Shown piece by piece: positions 18,747 to 27,649 of a stretch of DNA of 64,000 nt. Under the pieces are notes generated by a model. It was not told where the DNA came from, did not search any database, and saw only the letters and a list, made by a program, of their open reading frames with translations. Position 1 is the first letter of the stretch. Each line of letters starts with the position of its first letter. The stretch spans positions 1,674,001 through 1,738,000 of the forward strand of contig OZ257134.1 in the NCBI GenBank assembly GCA_965279065.1, read 5' to 3'. The stretch is from JAKAXS01 sp965279065 (GTDB taxonomy: Bacteria > Pseudomonadota > Alphaproteobacteria > Rhizobiales > Hyphomicrobiaceae). Both the position numbers and the translations under genes were made by a program.

Positions 18747-20567
18747 TTACTCCACAGTCACGGACTTGGCGAGATTGCGCGGCTGATCGACGTCCGTGCC
18801 CATGATGACGGCCGTATGGTAAGCGATGAGTTGTGCCGGCACCGCGTAAAGCAGGGGATTGGCGAAGGCGTGGGCATCGGGCACCCGGATATGGGCAGCC
18901 AACTTACATCCGGCCTTGTCCGGATCCGCATTGGAAATCAGGATGATCTGACCGCCACGGGCCGCGACCTCCTGAAGGTTGGAGATCGACTTGTCGAACA
19001 AGTCATCCTCCGGCGCCATGACGATGACCGGCACGTTCTCGTCGATCAGGGCGATCGGCCCGTGCTTCAGCTCGCCGGCGGCATACCCTTCCGCGTGAAT
19101 GTAGGAGATTTCCTTGAGCTTCAGGGCACCCTCGAGCGCCAGCGGATAGTTGATGCCCCGGCCGAGGTACAGCACGTCGCGCGCCTTCGACAGCGAGTGC
19201 GCCAACGCCTCGAACTGGCTTTCGTCGCGCAGCATGGTCGAGATCAGCCGCGGCATCTCCGTCAGCGCCGTGACCAGTTCGCGCTCTTTGGCGATATCAA
19301 TCGTGCCGCGCGCCCGCCCGAGCGCGATCGCCAGGCACGCCAGTGCCGCGAGCTGGCAGGTAAATGCCTTGGTCGATGCGACACCGATCTCGGGGCCCGC
19401 CAGCGTCGGCAGCACCGCATCGGACTCGCGCGCGATCGTAGACGTCCGTACGTTGACGATGGAAGCGATGTGCTGGCCGCCCGCCCTGCAGTACCGCAGC
19501 GTCGCCAGCGTGTCCGCCGTCTCGCCCGACTGCGAAATGAACAGCGCCAGACCACCGGGAACAAGCGGCGCCTCGCGATAACGGAACTCGGACGCGATAT
19601 CGATTTCGACGGGCACGCGCGCATAGCGCTCGATCCAGTACTTGCCAACGAGCCCGGCGTAGTACGCCGTACCGCAGGCCGAGATCGTCACGCGCTCGAC
19701 TTTGCTCAGGTCGATCCCCATGTCCGGGAAATTCACCGTACCCGCACCCATGTCGAGATAGTTCGCCAGTGTGTGACTGATGACGTCCGGCTGCTCGTGG
19801 ATCTCCTTCGCCATGAAATGACGGTGGTTGCCCTTATCAACGAGCAGCGCACTCGCGACAGACTTCACCTGCGGCCGGGTCACACTCTTCCCGGCGCGAT
19901 CGAAGACGTCGACGCCGGTACGGCGCAGCACGGCCCAGTCGCCCTCGTCGAGGTAGGTAATGGTGTCGGTGAACGGCGCCAGCGCGATCGCGTCCGAACC
20001 CATATACATTTCGCCCGTACCGTGCCCAATCGCCAGCGGGCTGCCCTGACGCGCGGCAATCATCAGGTCGTCGTGACCCGCGAAAATGATGCCGAGCGCG
20101 AACGCGCCTTGCAAACGACTGAGCGCCGCTTGCACCGCCGCGATCGGCTGCTGGCCATTGTCGAGTTCGCGCGTGATGAGGTGAACCACCGCCTCGGTAT
20201 CGGTATCGGTTTCGAACGTGTGGCCGGCGGCCGACAATTCCGCCTTCAGCTCCCGATAGTTCTCGATGATGCCGTTGTGGACGACCGAGACGCGCTGGGT
20301 CATGTGCGGATGAGCGTTGCGCTCTGTCGGGCGACCATGCGTCGCCCAGCGCGTATGTCCGATGCCGGCAAGCCCCGACAGCGGCTGCTCCAACAGCCGA
20401 TGCTCCAGATTGCGCAGCTTGCCTTCCGCGCGCCGCCGCTCAAGGTGGCCGTTCTCCACGGTGGCGATCCCGGCGCTGTCGTAGCCGCGGTACTCTAGCC
20501 GTCGCAGCGCGTCGACCAGATCCATTGCCACCGGTTTTGAACCGAGAATACCGACGATGCCGCACAT
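18747..20567 (-). CDS. glmS: Glutamine-fructose-6-phosphate aminotransferase (isomerizing)
   Basis: It makes glucosamine-6-phosphate from fructose-6-phosphate and glutamine, the first step to UDP-GlcNAc for peptidoglycan and LPS. 606 residues: an N-terminal glutaminase domain with Cys2 (MCGIVGILG), HTRWATHG and HNGIIENY, then two SIS sugar-isomerase domains (SACGTAYYAG, ISQSGETADTLA, STKAFTCQ) and the ending RNLAKSVTVE. Length and motifs are standard. It lies 91 bases after glmU on the same strand, so both UDP-GlcNAc genes are probably in one operon. Confidence 0.97.
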   Translation of the reverse strand: MCGIVGILGSKPVAMDLVDALRRLEYRGYDSAGIATVENGHLERRRAEGKLRNLEHRLLEQPLSGLAGIGHTRWATHGRPTERNAHPHMTQRVSVVHNGIIENYRELKAELSAAGHTFETDTDTEAVVHLITRELDNGQQPIAAVQAALSRLQGAFALGIIFAGHDDLMIAARQGSPLAIGHGTGEMYMGSDAIALAPFTDTITYLDEGDWAVLRRTGVDVFDRAGKSVTRPQVKSVASALLVDKGNHRHFMAKEIHEQPDVISHTLANYLDMGAGTVNFPDMGIDLSKVERVTISACGTAYYAGLVGKYWIERYARVPVEIDIASEFRYREAPLVPGGLALFISQSGETADTLATLRYCRAGGQHIASIVNVRTSTIARESDAVLPTLAGPEIGVASTKAFTCQLAALACLAIALGRARGTIDIAKERELVTALTEMPRLISTMLRDESQFEALAHSLSKARDVLYLGRGINYPLALEGALKLKEISYIHAEGYAAGELKHGPIALIDENVPVIVMAPEDDLFDKSISNLQEVAARGGQIILISNADPDKAGCKLAAHIRVPDAHAFANPLLYAVPAQLIAYHTAVIMGTDVDQPRNLAKSVTVE

Positions 20568-20658
20568 GCCGAATGGGTCCTCGTGAATCAGTTGCGCTCA
20601 AGTAAGCCAGAGCCCGCGCGCCGTTCAAATCACACTGTATTTCGCAGTTTACAGCGGT

Positions 20659-22020
20659 TTAGCCACTGGCCTTCGCCTTTCGCCGCTGCATCATCTGGCG
20701 AAACTTGGCGGCCCAGCCCGGCCGCTCGTCCTGCGTCGATCGCTCCAGCGCCAGGGCATCTGGCGCCACGTCCTTGGTGATGACACTGCCCGATCCGATG
20801 TAGGCCCCCTTACCGATGGTCACCGGTGCCACCAGCGAGGAGTTGGATCCGACGAACGCACCAGCCCCCACCGTCGTCTTGTGCTTGAAGAAGCCGTCGT
20901 AATTGCAAAAGATCGTGCCAGCCCCGATGTTGGCGCCCGCCCCGACGCTGCCGTCGCCCAGATAGGCCAGGTGATTGGCCTTGGCGCCGTCGCCCATTTC
21001 CATCGCCTTCAACTCGACGAAGTTGCCGACGTGAACGTCCGCGCCGAGCTTGGCCCCGGGGCGCAAGCGCGCGAACGGACCGATACGCGCCCCTCGCCCA
21101 ACATGGGCGCCTTCCAGGCACGAATTGGCCTTGATCTCCACGCCATCCTCGACCGTGACGCCCGGGCCGAAAAAGACATTGGGCTCGATGATCACATCCC
21201 GGCCGATGACGGTGTCGTGACTGAACCAGACGGTTTCCGGCGCGACGAGCGTTGCCCCCTCGGCCATGGCTTTGCGCCGGGCTCGCGCCTGAAAGATCGC
21301 CTCGGCGGCGGCAAGTTGATCGCGCGCGTTGACGCCCAGCACCTCATCCTCGCTGCACGACACCGCCACGGCATTCAACCCGTCGGCGCGGGCCAGCGCG
21401 ATGACATCGGTGAGATAGAATTCGCCCTTTGCATTGTTGCTGTCGATGCGCCCCAGCCGTTCGAGCAGGCCATCGCCGCGGAATGCCATGACGCCGGAGT
21501 TGCAGAGGCGGATGGCGCGCTCCTCAGCCGCTGCTTCCTTCTCCTCGCGGATCGCCTCGAGCCGGCCTCGAGCGTCGGTAATGAGCCGGCCATAGCCTGT
21601 CGGATCGCGCGCCTCGAATCCCAGCACGGCAACGCCTGCGCCATCGTCGAGCGCCCGCAGCAAACGCGCGATCGTTTCCGCTTCGATCAACGGCGTATCG
21701 GCATAGAGCACGACGACGTCGCCCGTGTGCGCCGCGATCGCGTCGCGTGCGGCCAGCACGGCGTCGGCCGTACCGCGCTGCTGCTCCTGAACGAAAACAC
21801 CGGCGCCGGGTGCGGTGGCGAGCGTCGCCGCCCGCACATTGTCCATGTCGGGGCCGATGACGACCGCAAGACGGCCCGGCCCCGCCGACTGCGCCAGCGC
21901 CAGGACGTGTCCGAGCATGGAGCGCCCGGCCACGGCGTGCAGCACCTTGGGCAGCGCCGACTTCATGCGCGTGCCCTTGCCGGCGGCCAGAACGATGGTG
22001 AGAAGATCGCGGTGAGTCAT
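20659..22020 (-). CDS. glmU: Bifunctional GlmU (GlcN-1-P acetyltransferase / GlcNAc-1-P uridylyltransferase)
   Basis: It completes UDP-GlcNAc synthesis. 453 residues: an N-terminal uridylyltransferase with the signature LAAGKGTRMKSALPKVLH, QQRGTADAVLAA and YADTPLIEAETI, then a left-handed beta-helix acetyltransferase with hexapeptide repeats (PNVFFGPGVTVEDGVEI onwards), RPGAKLGADVHVGNFVE and NYDGFFKHKT. The first gene of glmU-glmS. Its leader contains a short direct repeat (22048-22074). Confidence 0.97.
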   Translation of the reverse strand: MTHRDLLTIVLAAGKGTRMKSALPKVLHAVAGRSMLGHVLALAQSAGPGRLAVVIGPDMDNVRAATLATAPGAGVFVQEQQRGTADAVLAARDAIAAHTGDVVVLYADTPLIEAETIARLLRALDDGAGVAVLGFEARDPTGYGRLITDARGRLEAIREEKEAAAEERAIRLCNSGVMAFRGDGLLERLGRIDSNNAKGEFYLTDVIALARADGLNAVAVSCSEDEVLGVNARDQLAAAEAIFQARARRKAMAEGATLVAPETVWFSHDTVIGRDVIIEPNVFFGPGVTVEDGVEIKANSCLEGAHVGRGARIGPFARLRPGAKLGADVHVGNFVELKAMEMGDGAKANHLAYLGDGSVGAGANIGAGTIFCNYDGFFKHKTTVGAGAFVGSNSSLVAPVTIGKGAYIGSGSVITKDVAPDALALERSTQDERPGWAAKFRQMMQRRKAKASG

Positions 22021-22047
22021 GAGCCTCTAATAGCAGGTTTGGGTCAG

Positions 22048-22074
22048 CCCGGATTTCAGGCCCCCGGATTTCAG
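22048..22074. repeat. 12-bp direct repeat in the glmU leader
   Basis: CCCGGATTTCAG occurs at 22048-22059 and again at 22063-22074 (15-base period). A weaker third copy, CCAGATTCCAG, follows from about 22079. It lies 28-55 bases before the glmU start on the minus strand, in the region shared with the divergent gene at 22292. A tandem binding site is possible. Confidence 0.45.
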
Positions 22075-22291
22075 ACTGGCCAGATTCCAGACCGGGTTGT
22101 CTGATGGAGGAATGTGTCCATCCACAGTTCTTCGTTTGCCGCAAAGCTGCCTTCGTTGACCCTCTTACGCGACTCAGTCACCGTCCGCCCCAGTCAATAC
22201 GTCGCATTTTGCCTGATTGGACAAGGACTTCGCACCGCTCCGATCGGCTTAGGCGGCAAAAACTCGAAGCGAAACAAACGGACGGCTAGCA

Positions 22292-23179
22292 ATGGCGCAG
22301 CGCCCACCCGAACTCCCGACAGACTTCCACGACGAGCCGGCGGGCGGCACATCGCGCTACCTCGCGATCTGGGCCATCATGGCCTGTGTGGCCGCACTCT
22401 ACCTCGCGGCCGTGTCGATCAGGCCCGCTTTCCTTGACGGCATTTTGCCGGTGGCCGACGCCGGCGCCGCCGAAACCGCGTCGCAGGCAGCCGCCGACAT
22501 CGTCAATATTCGCGACAGCATCGGCCAGCTGCAGACCGACGTCGTCAAGACCCAGACCGAATTGTCCCAGCAAACCGACACCACGCGGGCACTGAGCGAC
22601 CGCGTCGCTGCTCTGGAGCAGAAGGGCCAGCCTGGCGGCGGACAACCCGCGAGCACGGACCCGCAGCAGACTGGTGCCATCCAGCCTGATGCCGCCCCCG
22701 ATTCAATCGAATTCCCCAGCGGAAACCACGCCCCGGTCAAATCGGCCCCGGTCAAGGCGGCTGAAGCCAAATCGGCCGCCAAGCCGAAAGTCATCAATGG
22801 ACCGATCGAGACCGGCAGCGTCGCCGACGATCCCTCTGCTCCGCCGCCTGCCGCCGCCCCGGCCAAGCCGAAACCGGCGCCGGAAAAGGTGGCTGCTTTC
22901 GGCGAGCCGAAAGTCAAGAAGGCCATCGGCATCAAGCTCGCCACCGGCGCGTCGGTCGACAACCTGCGCCTCAGCTGGGGTATCCTGTCCGAGCGTCACA
23001 GCACGGAATTGAAGCCGCTACAGCCGCGTTACTTCAATACCGTCGACGGCAACGGCATCACCTACGAACTGGTCGCCGGCCCGTTCAAGACGACGGCGGA
23101 CGCCAAGAAAGTCTGCCAGACCCTGAAGGCCCAGGCCATCGACTGCCAGGTCAGCAGCTTCGGCGGCAACTCCCTGTAA
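22292..23179 (+). CDS. Single-pass membrane protein with coiled coil and SPOR-like domain
   Basis: A 295-residue protein with a short cytoplasmic N-terminus, one membrane helix (about 23-42, YLAIWAIMACVAALYLAAVS), and a periplasmic coiled-coil stretch (about 65-110, NIRDSIGQLQTDVVKTQTEL). A Pro/Ala/Lys-rich linker follows, and a C-terminal SPOR-like fold ends YELVAGPFKTTADAKKVCQT. The layout resembles proteins that anchor to peptidoglycan from the inner membrane. It is divergent from glmU and ends at a strong terminator. No specific family name is recognised. Confidence 0.75.
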   Translation: MAQRPPELPTDFHDEPAGGTSRYLAIWAIMACVAALYLAAVSIRPAFLDGILPVADAGAAETASQAAADIVNIRDSIGQLQTDVVKTQTELSQQTDTTRALSDRVAALEQKGQPGGGQPASTDPQQTGAIQPDAAPDSIEFPSGNHAPVKSAPVKAAEAKSAAKPKVINGPIETGSVADDPSAPPPAAAPAKPKPAPEKVAAFGEPKVKKAIGIKLATGASVDNLRLSWGILSERHSTELKPLQPRYFNTVDGNGITYELVAGPFKTTADAKKVCQTLKAQAIDCQVSSFGGNSL

Positions 23180-23200
23180 GCTGGAAACCCCAAGAAACCG

Positions 23201-23236
23201 AAAGAGGCCGCTACGACATCTCGTAGCGGCCTCTTT
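23201..23236. terminator. Bidirectional terminator between convergent genes
   Basis: AAAGAGGCCGCTACGA (23201-23216) pairs perfectly over 16 bp with 23221-23236 around the 4-base loop CATC. The A/T ends give short T tracts on both strands. It separates the SPOR-like gene from the metallopeptidase gene. Confidence 0.85.
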
Positions 23237-23259
23237 CGCATTCAAAGTTCTGTGCTCGG

Positions 23260-24246
23260 TCAGAGATCCTGAGCGTTGAACGTATCGCAGGATTGCATCT
23301 GCCCGCTGTCGAAGCCCTGCTTGAACCAGCGCGTGCGCTGCGCCGACGACCCGTGCGTAAACGCGTCCGGCACGACACGTCCCTGCGTCTTGCGCTGGAT
23401 CATGTCGTCGCCGATCTGGCTTGCCGCGTTCAGGCCCTCCTCGATATCGCCTTGCTGCAGCCGGTTCTTCATCTGGTTGTTGAGGTTGGCCCAGACGCCA
23501 GCCAGACAGTCGGCCTGCAGTTCCATGCGCACCTGCAGCGCGTTGGCCTGCCGCTCGTCGCCCGACCGTTCCTTCAGCTCCTGCACCTTCTCGGCAATAC
23601 CGAGCTGCAACTGAACGTGATGTCCGACCTCGTGAGCGATGACATACGCCTGGGCGAAGTCACCCGGCGCCTTAAAGCGGCGGCTGAGTTCGTCATAGAA
23701 CGCGAGGTCAACGTAGATCTTTTGGTCGATCGGGCAATAGAACGGCCCCATCGCCGACTGGCCGACGCCGCACGCCGTCCGCGTGCCACCCGTGAACAAC
23801 ACGAGTTGCGGGTTCGTGTACTTCTTGCCGAAACTCGCAAACACGCGAGACCAGACATCCTCGGTGTCCTTCAGAACCCGCGAGATGAAGACCTTCTGAT
23901 CGTCGCTCGATTTCGGCGTCCCGGCCTGTTGCTGACCACCGGGGCTGCCCGGCAACCCCGGGATATCGTCAGCCGACGGCCGCGTCTGGCGTTCGCTACG
24001 CGGCATCTGTGGCACGTTGAACCCGCCACCATCGCCGCCAATGCCACCGCGCAAAATGTCCAGCGGGTTGATGCCGAACAGCAGCATGATGCCGCCGATG
24101 ATCAGCAGCGTCGTGAGGCTCATGCCCCCGCCGATAGGAATCTGGATGCCGCCGCCGCCTCCCCCGGGGAAGCGGAAACCGCCGCCGCCCTGACCGCGGC
24201 GATCTTCAACGTTGCTGCTTTCGCTGTCTTGGTCGTCGTAGCGCAT
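23260..24246 (-). CDS. Putative neutral zinc metallopeptidase (YpfJ family)
   Basis: A 328-residue member of the YpfJ/zinc-metallopeptidase family. A cytoplasmic Gly-rich N-terminus is followed by one membrane helix (about 43-60, SLTTLLIIGGIMLLFGI), then the catalytic domain with the zinc motif HEVGHHVQ and downstream ELQADCLAGVWA. The ending KQGFDSGQMQSCDTF fits the family. The role is unknown in most bacteria. It stands alone, convergent with the gene at 22292 and separated from it by a strong terminator. Confidence 0.88.
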   Translation of the reverse strand: MRYDDQDSESSNVEDRRGQGGGGFRFPGGGGGGIQIPIGGGMSLTTLLIIGGIMLLFGINPLDILRGGIGGDGGGFNVPQMPRSERQTRPSADDIPGLPGSPGGQQQAGTPKSSDDQKVFISRVLKDTEDVWSRVFASFGKKYTNPQLVLFTGGTRTACGVGQSAMGPFYCPIDQKIYVDLAFYDELSRRFKAPGDFAQAYVIAHEVGHHVQLQLGIAEKVQELKERSGDERQANALQVRMELQADCLAGVWANLNNQMKNRLQQGDIEEGLNAASQIGDDMIQRKTQGRVVPDAFTHGSSAQRTRWFKQGFDSGQMQSCDTFNAQDL

Positions 24247-24391
24247 CTGGAGTTTCCGTTGCTTCGCAGGCCGTTAGCGAGGCTCCAGCCCCGCTGCCGG
24301 CGATGATATGGCGCCATAGTGCACGCCGCACAATGCGAATCAACGGCGAAACGCCTTTCCGCGGCAGCTGCCAACCGGGCCGCCTCGGGCG

Positions 24392-25834
24392 CTAACGACG
24401 GTCTTTGCCGTGCCCTGATGATCGGGCATCCGAAATGGCCAGAACCGGCTTGGCTGGCGCATCGGCGGCGATACCCTTGACCTTTGCCGGCGCGCGCAAT
24501 AGCCCCTTCACCGCCCGTGACGCCGCCACCGTCCCGTCGTTGGCGTAGCCCTCGTGGTTGCGCTCGATCTCCTTCAGATCGTAGCGGTAGTTGACCATCA
24601 CGCCGTGCGCCGCGCGCAGACCCTTTTCCGATGTATCGGCCAGCCAGTTGATGCGCTCCAGCCGCGCGCCGTTGCCTAGATGAAAGCGCGCAACGGGATC
24701 GACCGGCCTGTTGTCGGCGGACTTGCCGGCGAGGAAGTAGTGCGCCGCTTGGGCCAGCACCGCCTCCTTCAGCTCCTCGTTCTCGGTACCGACACGGTGC
24801 CAGCGCGGATCGAGAAGCGCCGTCAGGGTTTCGCGATCTTCTGCCGAGATCACCCCGCTTGGATCCGACGCGATCAGCCGGTCGAGCCAACGCGCGAAAT
24901 GCGGAACCGGCGAGAGCGTCACGAACGTTTTCAGCGACGGGATCTCGCGAGCCAGATCCTCGACAACCTGCTTCAGCAGGAAATTGCCGAACGAGATGCC
25001 GCGCAATCCGGGCTGGCAGTTTGAAATCGAATAGAACACAGCCGTCGTCGGCACTTCGCCGGCCTGCAGTCTGCGCTCACCTTTGAGCAATGGCGCGATG
25101 GCGGCCGGGATCTCGGTCGTGAGTGCAACCTCCACGAAGATCAGCGGGTCGTCGATGAGCGACGGGTGGAAGAAGGCAAAGCACCGCCTGTCGACTGGAT
25201 CGAGGCGCCGGCGCAGATCGTCCCAACCGCTGATTTCGTGGACGGCCTCATAGGCGATGATCTTCTCCAGAATGGAGGCCGGTGTCTGCCAGTCGATCCG
25301 CCGAAGCACCAGGAAGCCGCGATTGAACCAGGACTGGAACAGGTGCCGCAGATCCGCATCGACGCCGGAGAGGTTCAGGTCGGGCCTGGCCTGCTCGTTC
25401 AGCAGATCGTTGCGCATGGACACGATCTGCGCCGTGGCCCCCGGTGCCAGGTTGAGCCGGCGGAAAAGCTCCTGGCGCTTGCCTTCGACAGCCGCCCGCA
25501 GCTTGCCCAGGGTGGCATCTCCCGGATCGGCCAAGTAGCCCCGCGAAGCCGCCGCCACATCGCCCGCATCCGGCTGCATCGCTTCCGCCAGATAACGGAA
25601 GAATGCAGACCGCTCGTCAGGCCCAAGCATCTTGTAGCGATCGAGCAACGCCCGCGCGATGGCCACACCCGATGCTTCGCCCCGGCCGGAGATCAACGCA
25701 CCCGCCAGCTCCTGGACATCATCCCGCTCGTTAGGCCCGAACAGACTCTTGGGCAGCAAGGCTCGGCCCTGCTCGGCCACGGTCGTCAGCAGTTCCTGAA
25801 AGAAGGAGACGTTCACGGTCCTCTGATCCTTCAC
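24392..25834 (-). CDS. Malonyl-CoA decarboxylase
   Basis: It converts malonyl-CoA to acetyl-CoA and CO2. 480 residues, close to the family length. A helical N-terminal domain is followed by the catalytic domain with FFHPSLIDDPLIFVEVAL, NCQPGLRGISFGNFLLKQV, TLSPVPHFARWL and FHLGNGARLERINWLAD; conserved Ser and His in this domain are the known active-site residues. In rhizobia this gene (matA) is often grouped with malonyl-CoA synthetase and transport genes, but none is present here. It starts with GTG at 25834; a second in-frame GTG lies at 25816. Confidence 0.93.
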   Translation of the reverse strand: MKDQRTVNVSFFQELLTTVAEQGRALLPKSLFGPNERDDVQELAGALISGRGEASGVAIARALLDRYKMLGPDERSAFFRYLAEAMQPDAGDVAAASRGYLADPGDATLGKLRAAVEGKRQELFRRLNLAPGATAQIVSMRNDLLNEQARPDLNLSGVDADLRHLFQSWFNRGFLVLRRIDWQTPASILEKIIAYEAVHEISGWDDLRRRLDPVDRRCFAFFHPSLIDDPLIFVEVALTTEIPAAIAPLLKGERRLQAGEVPTTAVFYSISNCQPGLRGISFGNFLLKQVVEDLAREIPSLKTFVTLSPVPHFARWLDRLIASDPSGVISAEDRETLTALLDPRWHRVGTENEELKEAVLAQAAHYFLAGKSADNRPVDPVARFHLGNGARLERINWLADTSEKGLRAAHGVMVNYRYDLKEIERNHEGYANDGTVAASRAVKGLLRAPAKVKGIAADAPAKPVLAISDARSSGHGKDRR

Positions 25835-26054
25835 GCTAAGGCCAACCCGGCTTCAACATAGCCTGCCTTTTGCAACAGTGAATGCGGCGAATGGCATGAG
25901 AGGTTCGGTAGGACTTGGTCGGCTTCGTCGCCAATGCCAGCGGGTTAGGCAAACCGCCGCCCTGCTTTCAGGCGAACTGCTCAATCAGCGCGGCTTGGCA
26001 GCGCTAGCCCGGCGGTGGTAAATCGAACTTGGCAATCAGACCTGGGACACGCGC
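25835..26054. other. Intergenic stretch without a recognisable gene
   Basis: Between malonyl-CoA decarboxylase and a weak small gene candidate. I see no tRNA, convincing hairpin or repeat here. The region probably holds promoters for the flanking, divergent genes. Confidence 0.5.
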
Positions 26055-26243
26055 ATGCTTCCGCCATTTCTGCCCTTCACCAAGCGCCCCCTCCGCCGCA
26101 AGGCGGTGAAGCGTGCGGCCCCCGCGTCTCTGCTTCGCGAGCTGATTGCCGTCGAAGCCCGCTCCATCAAAGGCGAGCGTCTCAGTCTCAAGCCCGACCG
26201 CCTGCCGGCGAATGGCCGCCTGCGCGTGCTCGACCGGGGCTAG
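26055..26243 (+). CDS. Possible small basic protein, unknown
   Basis: A 62-residue frame starting MLPPFLPFTKRPLRRKAVKR, very rich in Arg, Lys and Leu, with no signal peptide or known motif. There is no clear ribosome site before the ATG. It sits in a 470-base gap between two genes, which is the main reason to list it. It may be a chance frame in GC-rich DNA. Confidence 0.25.
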   Translation: MLPPFLPFTKRPLRRKAVKRAAPASLLRELIAVEARSIKGERLSLKPDRLPANGRLRVLDRG

Positions 26244-26273
26244 ACCCGATCTAACCCGACTTTAACTCCAGGT

Positions 26274-26291
26274 GTGCACATTAGCGTGCAC
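26274..26291. promoter_or_regulatory. GTGCAC-N6-GTGCAC palindrome before the gene at 26306
   Basis: Two copies of the self-complementary hexamer GTGCAC (26274-26279 and 26286-26291) lie 15 bases before the start codon at 26306. The pair could be an operator or a small hairpin near the ribosome site (GGGAG, 26295-26299). Confidence 0.35.
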
Positions 26292-26305
26292 TCAGGGAGT
26301 TATGG

Positions 26306-27538
26306 ATGACCACGACAGTCCGCAGGGAGCCCACTTTTGGCCGGCGAGGCGATGGCCCACCGCAGAGGAGCCGGCTCGTTGCCGCAGCACCCGTTGTGGC
26401 ATCCTGCGCACTTTCGGCGAAGCCAAGGCCGGCCCCCACCCGGATCGCACCAAGCCCGTCAAGGATCTCGATTGCGATCGCCGCGCTTTTCAAGACGTGT
26501 ACGTCAGCCACCGCAGCGGCGCTGACGCGTCTTCGCGTTGCGGCTATGGAGCCGGCTCAAAACGTAAAAACAGCTGTTGCGAACCGCCGCGCCAAGTGGG
26601 CGACCGCCAAGGCTGAGGCCCACGCCGCCAAGGTGAACGCCACGCAGCCTCTCGGGAGCGATGACCGTGCAGCGTCCACGCTCGAACTCCTGGACGAGGT
26701 CGACGCGTCCCGCTTCGATATTCTTGCGGAAATCGAAGCAACCAAATTTGCTATCGTTGCAGAGACCGCTGCCGCCGCACCTGAGGCTCAGACCGAGGCA
26801 GCAGTCGAACACTTCCACACGCCGGAATTGGCGGTTAGCCCCCCACCTACGCCACGCGATCATGCCGTCGGTGTCGACGCCGTGGCCCTTGATCTGGACC
26901 GCTCGATCTCCGACCAAGCGACCTTCGCCGCCCCGTTGGACCAAGCGAGCACCGCAGAGGCGTCCCACACCGCGACCGCTCCGACCGTCGGGGCGTTGAC
27001 AACCGTGGCAGCAGTCCCCTCCGCGCTGCTCCCCGAACATTTCCCGGCCGAGCACGACTTGCAGGACGAACCCTCCGCGGCCGACGTCGACGAAGAGCGC
27101 GTTGCATGCGCAGACATCTCTGAGGACCGGATTTGGGTTCGGGCGTATTTCACGGCCTGCGCCGCGGCCTTTCCAACGGCAATTGCGTTGACAGGTTTGC
27201 TGGGTGGACCAACCAACCCCTTCGCAGGACTCGGTATCGTTCTGCAGGCCCTCTTGGCGGTTGTATCTCCGCTGCTTGGCCTCATCTTCTTCCTACCGGC
27301 GGTCGCACTCGTGCAACTCGCCAGGCGCGCCCGCCTTCCACGTGGTCTTGCATATGCCCTGACAGGAGGTCTGCTGGGTTCCGTTTGGCTGCTGCTCAAC
27401 CTCTACGACGGCACGACGCCCCCCTTGGCGGCCTACTGCCTCATCGCTGGTGGCCTGGTCGGAGGCCTCGTTTTCTGGCTGACCAATCACCGCGTTGCGG
27501 CGCCTGAAGCGGCTGATGCCAAATCGTGCGACGCCTAA
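26306..27538 (+). CDS. Unknown protein: long disordered N-terminus and C-terminal membrane domain
   Basis: A 410-residue protein I do not recognise. Residues 1 to about 275 are Ala/Thr/Pro-rich, with basic character in the first 100 and acidic character later (repeated EAT/AAE/AEH stretches), and are probably disordered. From about 278 there are four hydrophobic helices, including YFTACAAAFPTAIALTGLLG, VLQALLAVVSPLLGLIFFLP and YCLIAGGLVGGLVFWLTN. GGGAG at 26295-26299 gives a well-spaced start. It precedes dnaB by 112 bases on the same strand. The C-terminal part may be a small membrane domain family; the long tail could tether cytoplasmic partners. Confidence 0.65.
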   Translation: MTTTVRREPTFGRRGDGPPQRSRLVAAAPVVASCALSAKPRPAPTRIAPSPSRISIAIAALFKTCTSATAAALTRLRVAAMEPAQNVKTAVANRRAKWATAKAEAHAAKVNATQPLGSDDRAASTLELLDEVDASRFDILAEIEATKFAIVAETAAAAPEAQTEAAVEHFHTPELAVSPPPTPRDHAVGVDAVALDLDRSISDQATFAAPLDQASTAEASHTATAPTVGALTTVAAVPSALLPEHFPAEHDLQDEPSAADVDEERVACADISEDRIWVRAYFTACAAAFPTAIALTGLLGGPTNPFAGLGIVLQALLAVVSPLLGLIFFLPAVALVQLARRARLPRGLAYALTGGLLGSVWLLLNLYDGTTPPLAAYCLIAGGLVGGLVFWLTNHRVAAPEAADAKSCDA

Positions 27539-27649
27539 AGTGGCCTCCGATTCGTCACGGTCCAGCTCCAATTTTTTCCAGTGTGGATGACGGTGGTAAG
27601 GTAAGGGGTGATCTCGCTTTGAATCAGCCGGGCCGATAGCTTCCGGCGC

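Noticed and set aside
18738..20498. A 586-codon open frame on the plus strand opposite glmS
   Set aside because: It is exactly antisense to a fully conserved glmS and its translation is Arg/His-rich with no domain; a GC-rich codon artefact.
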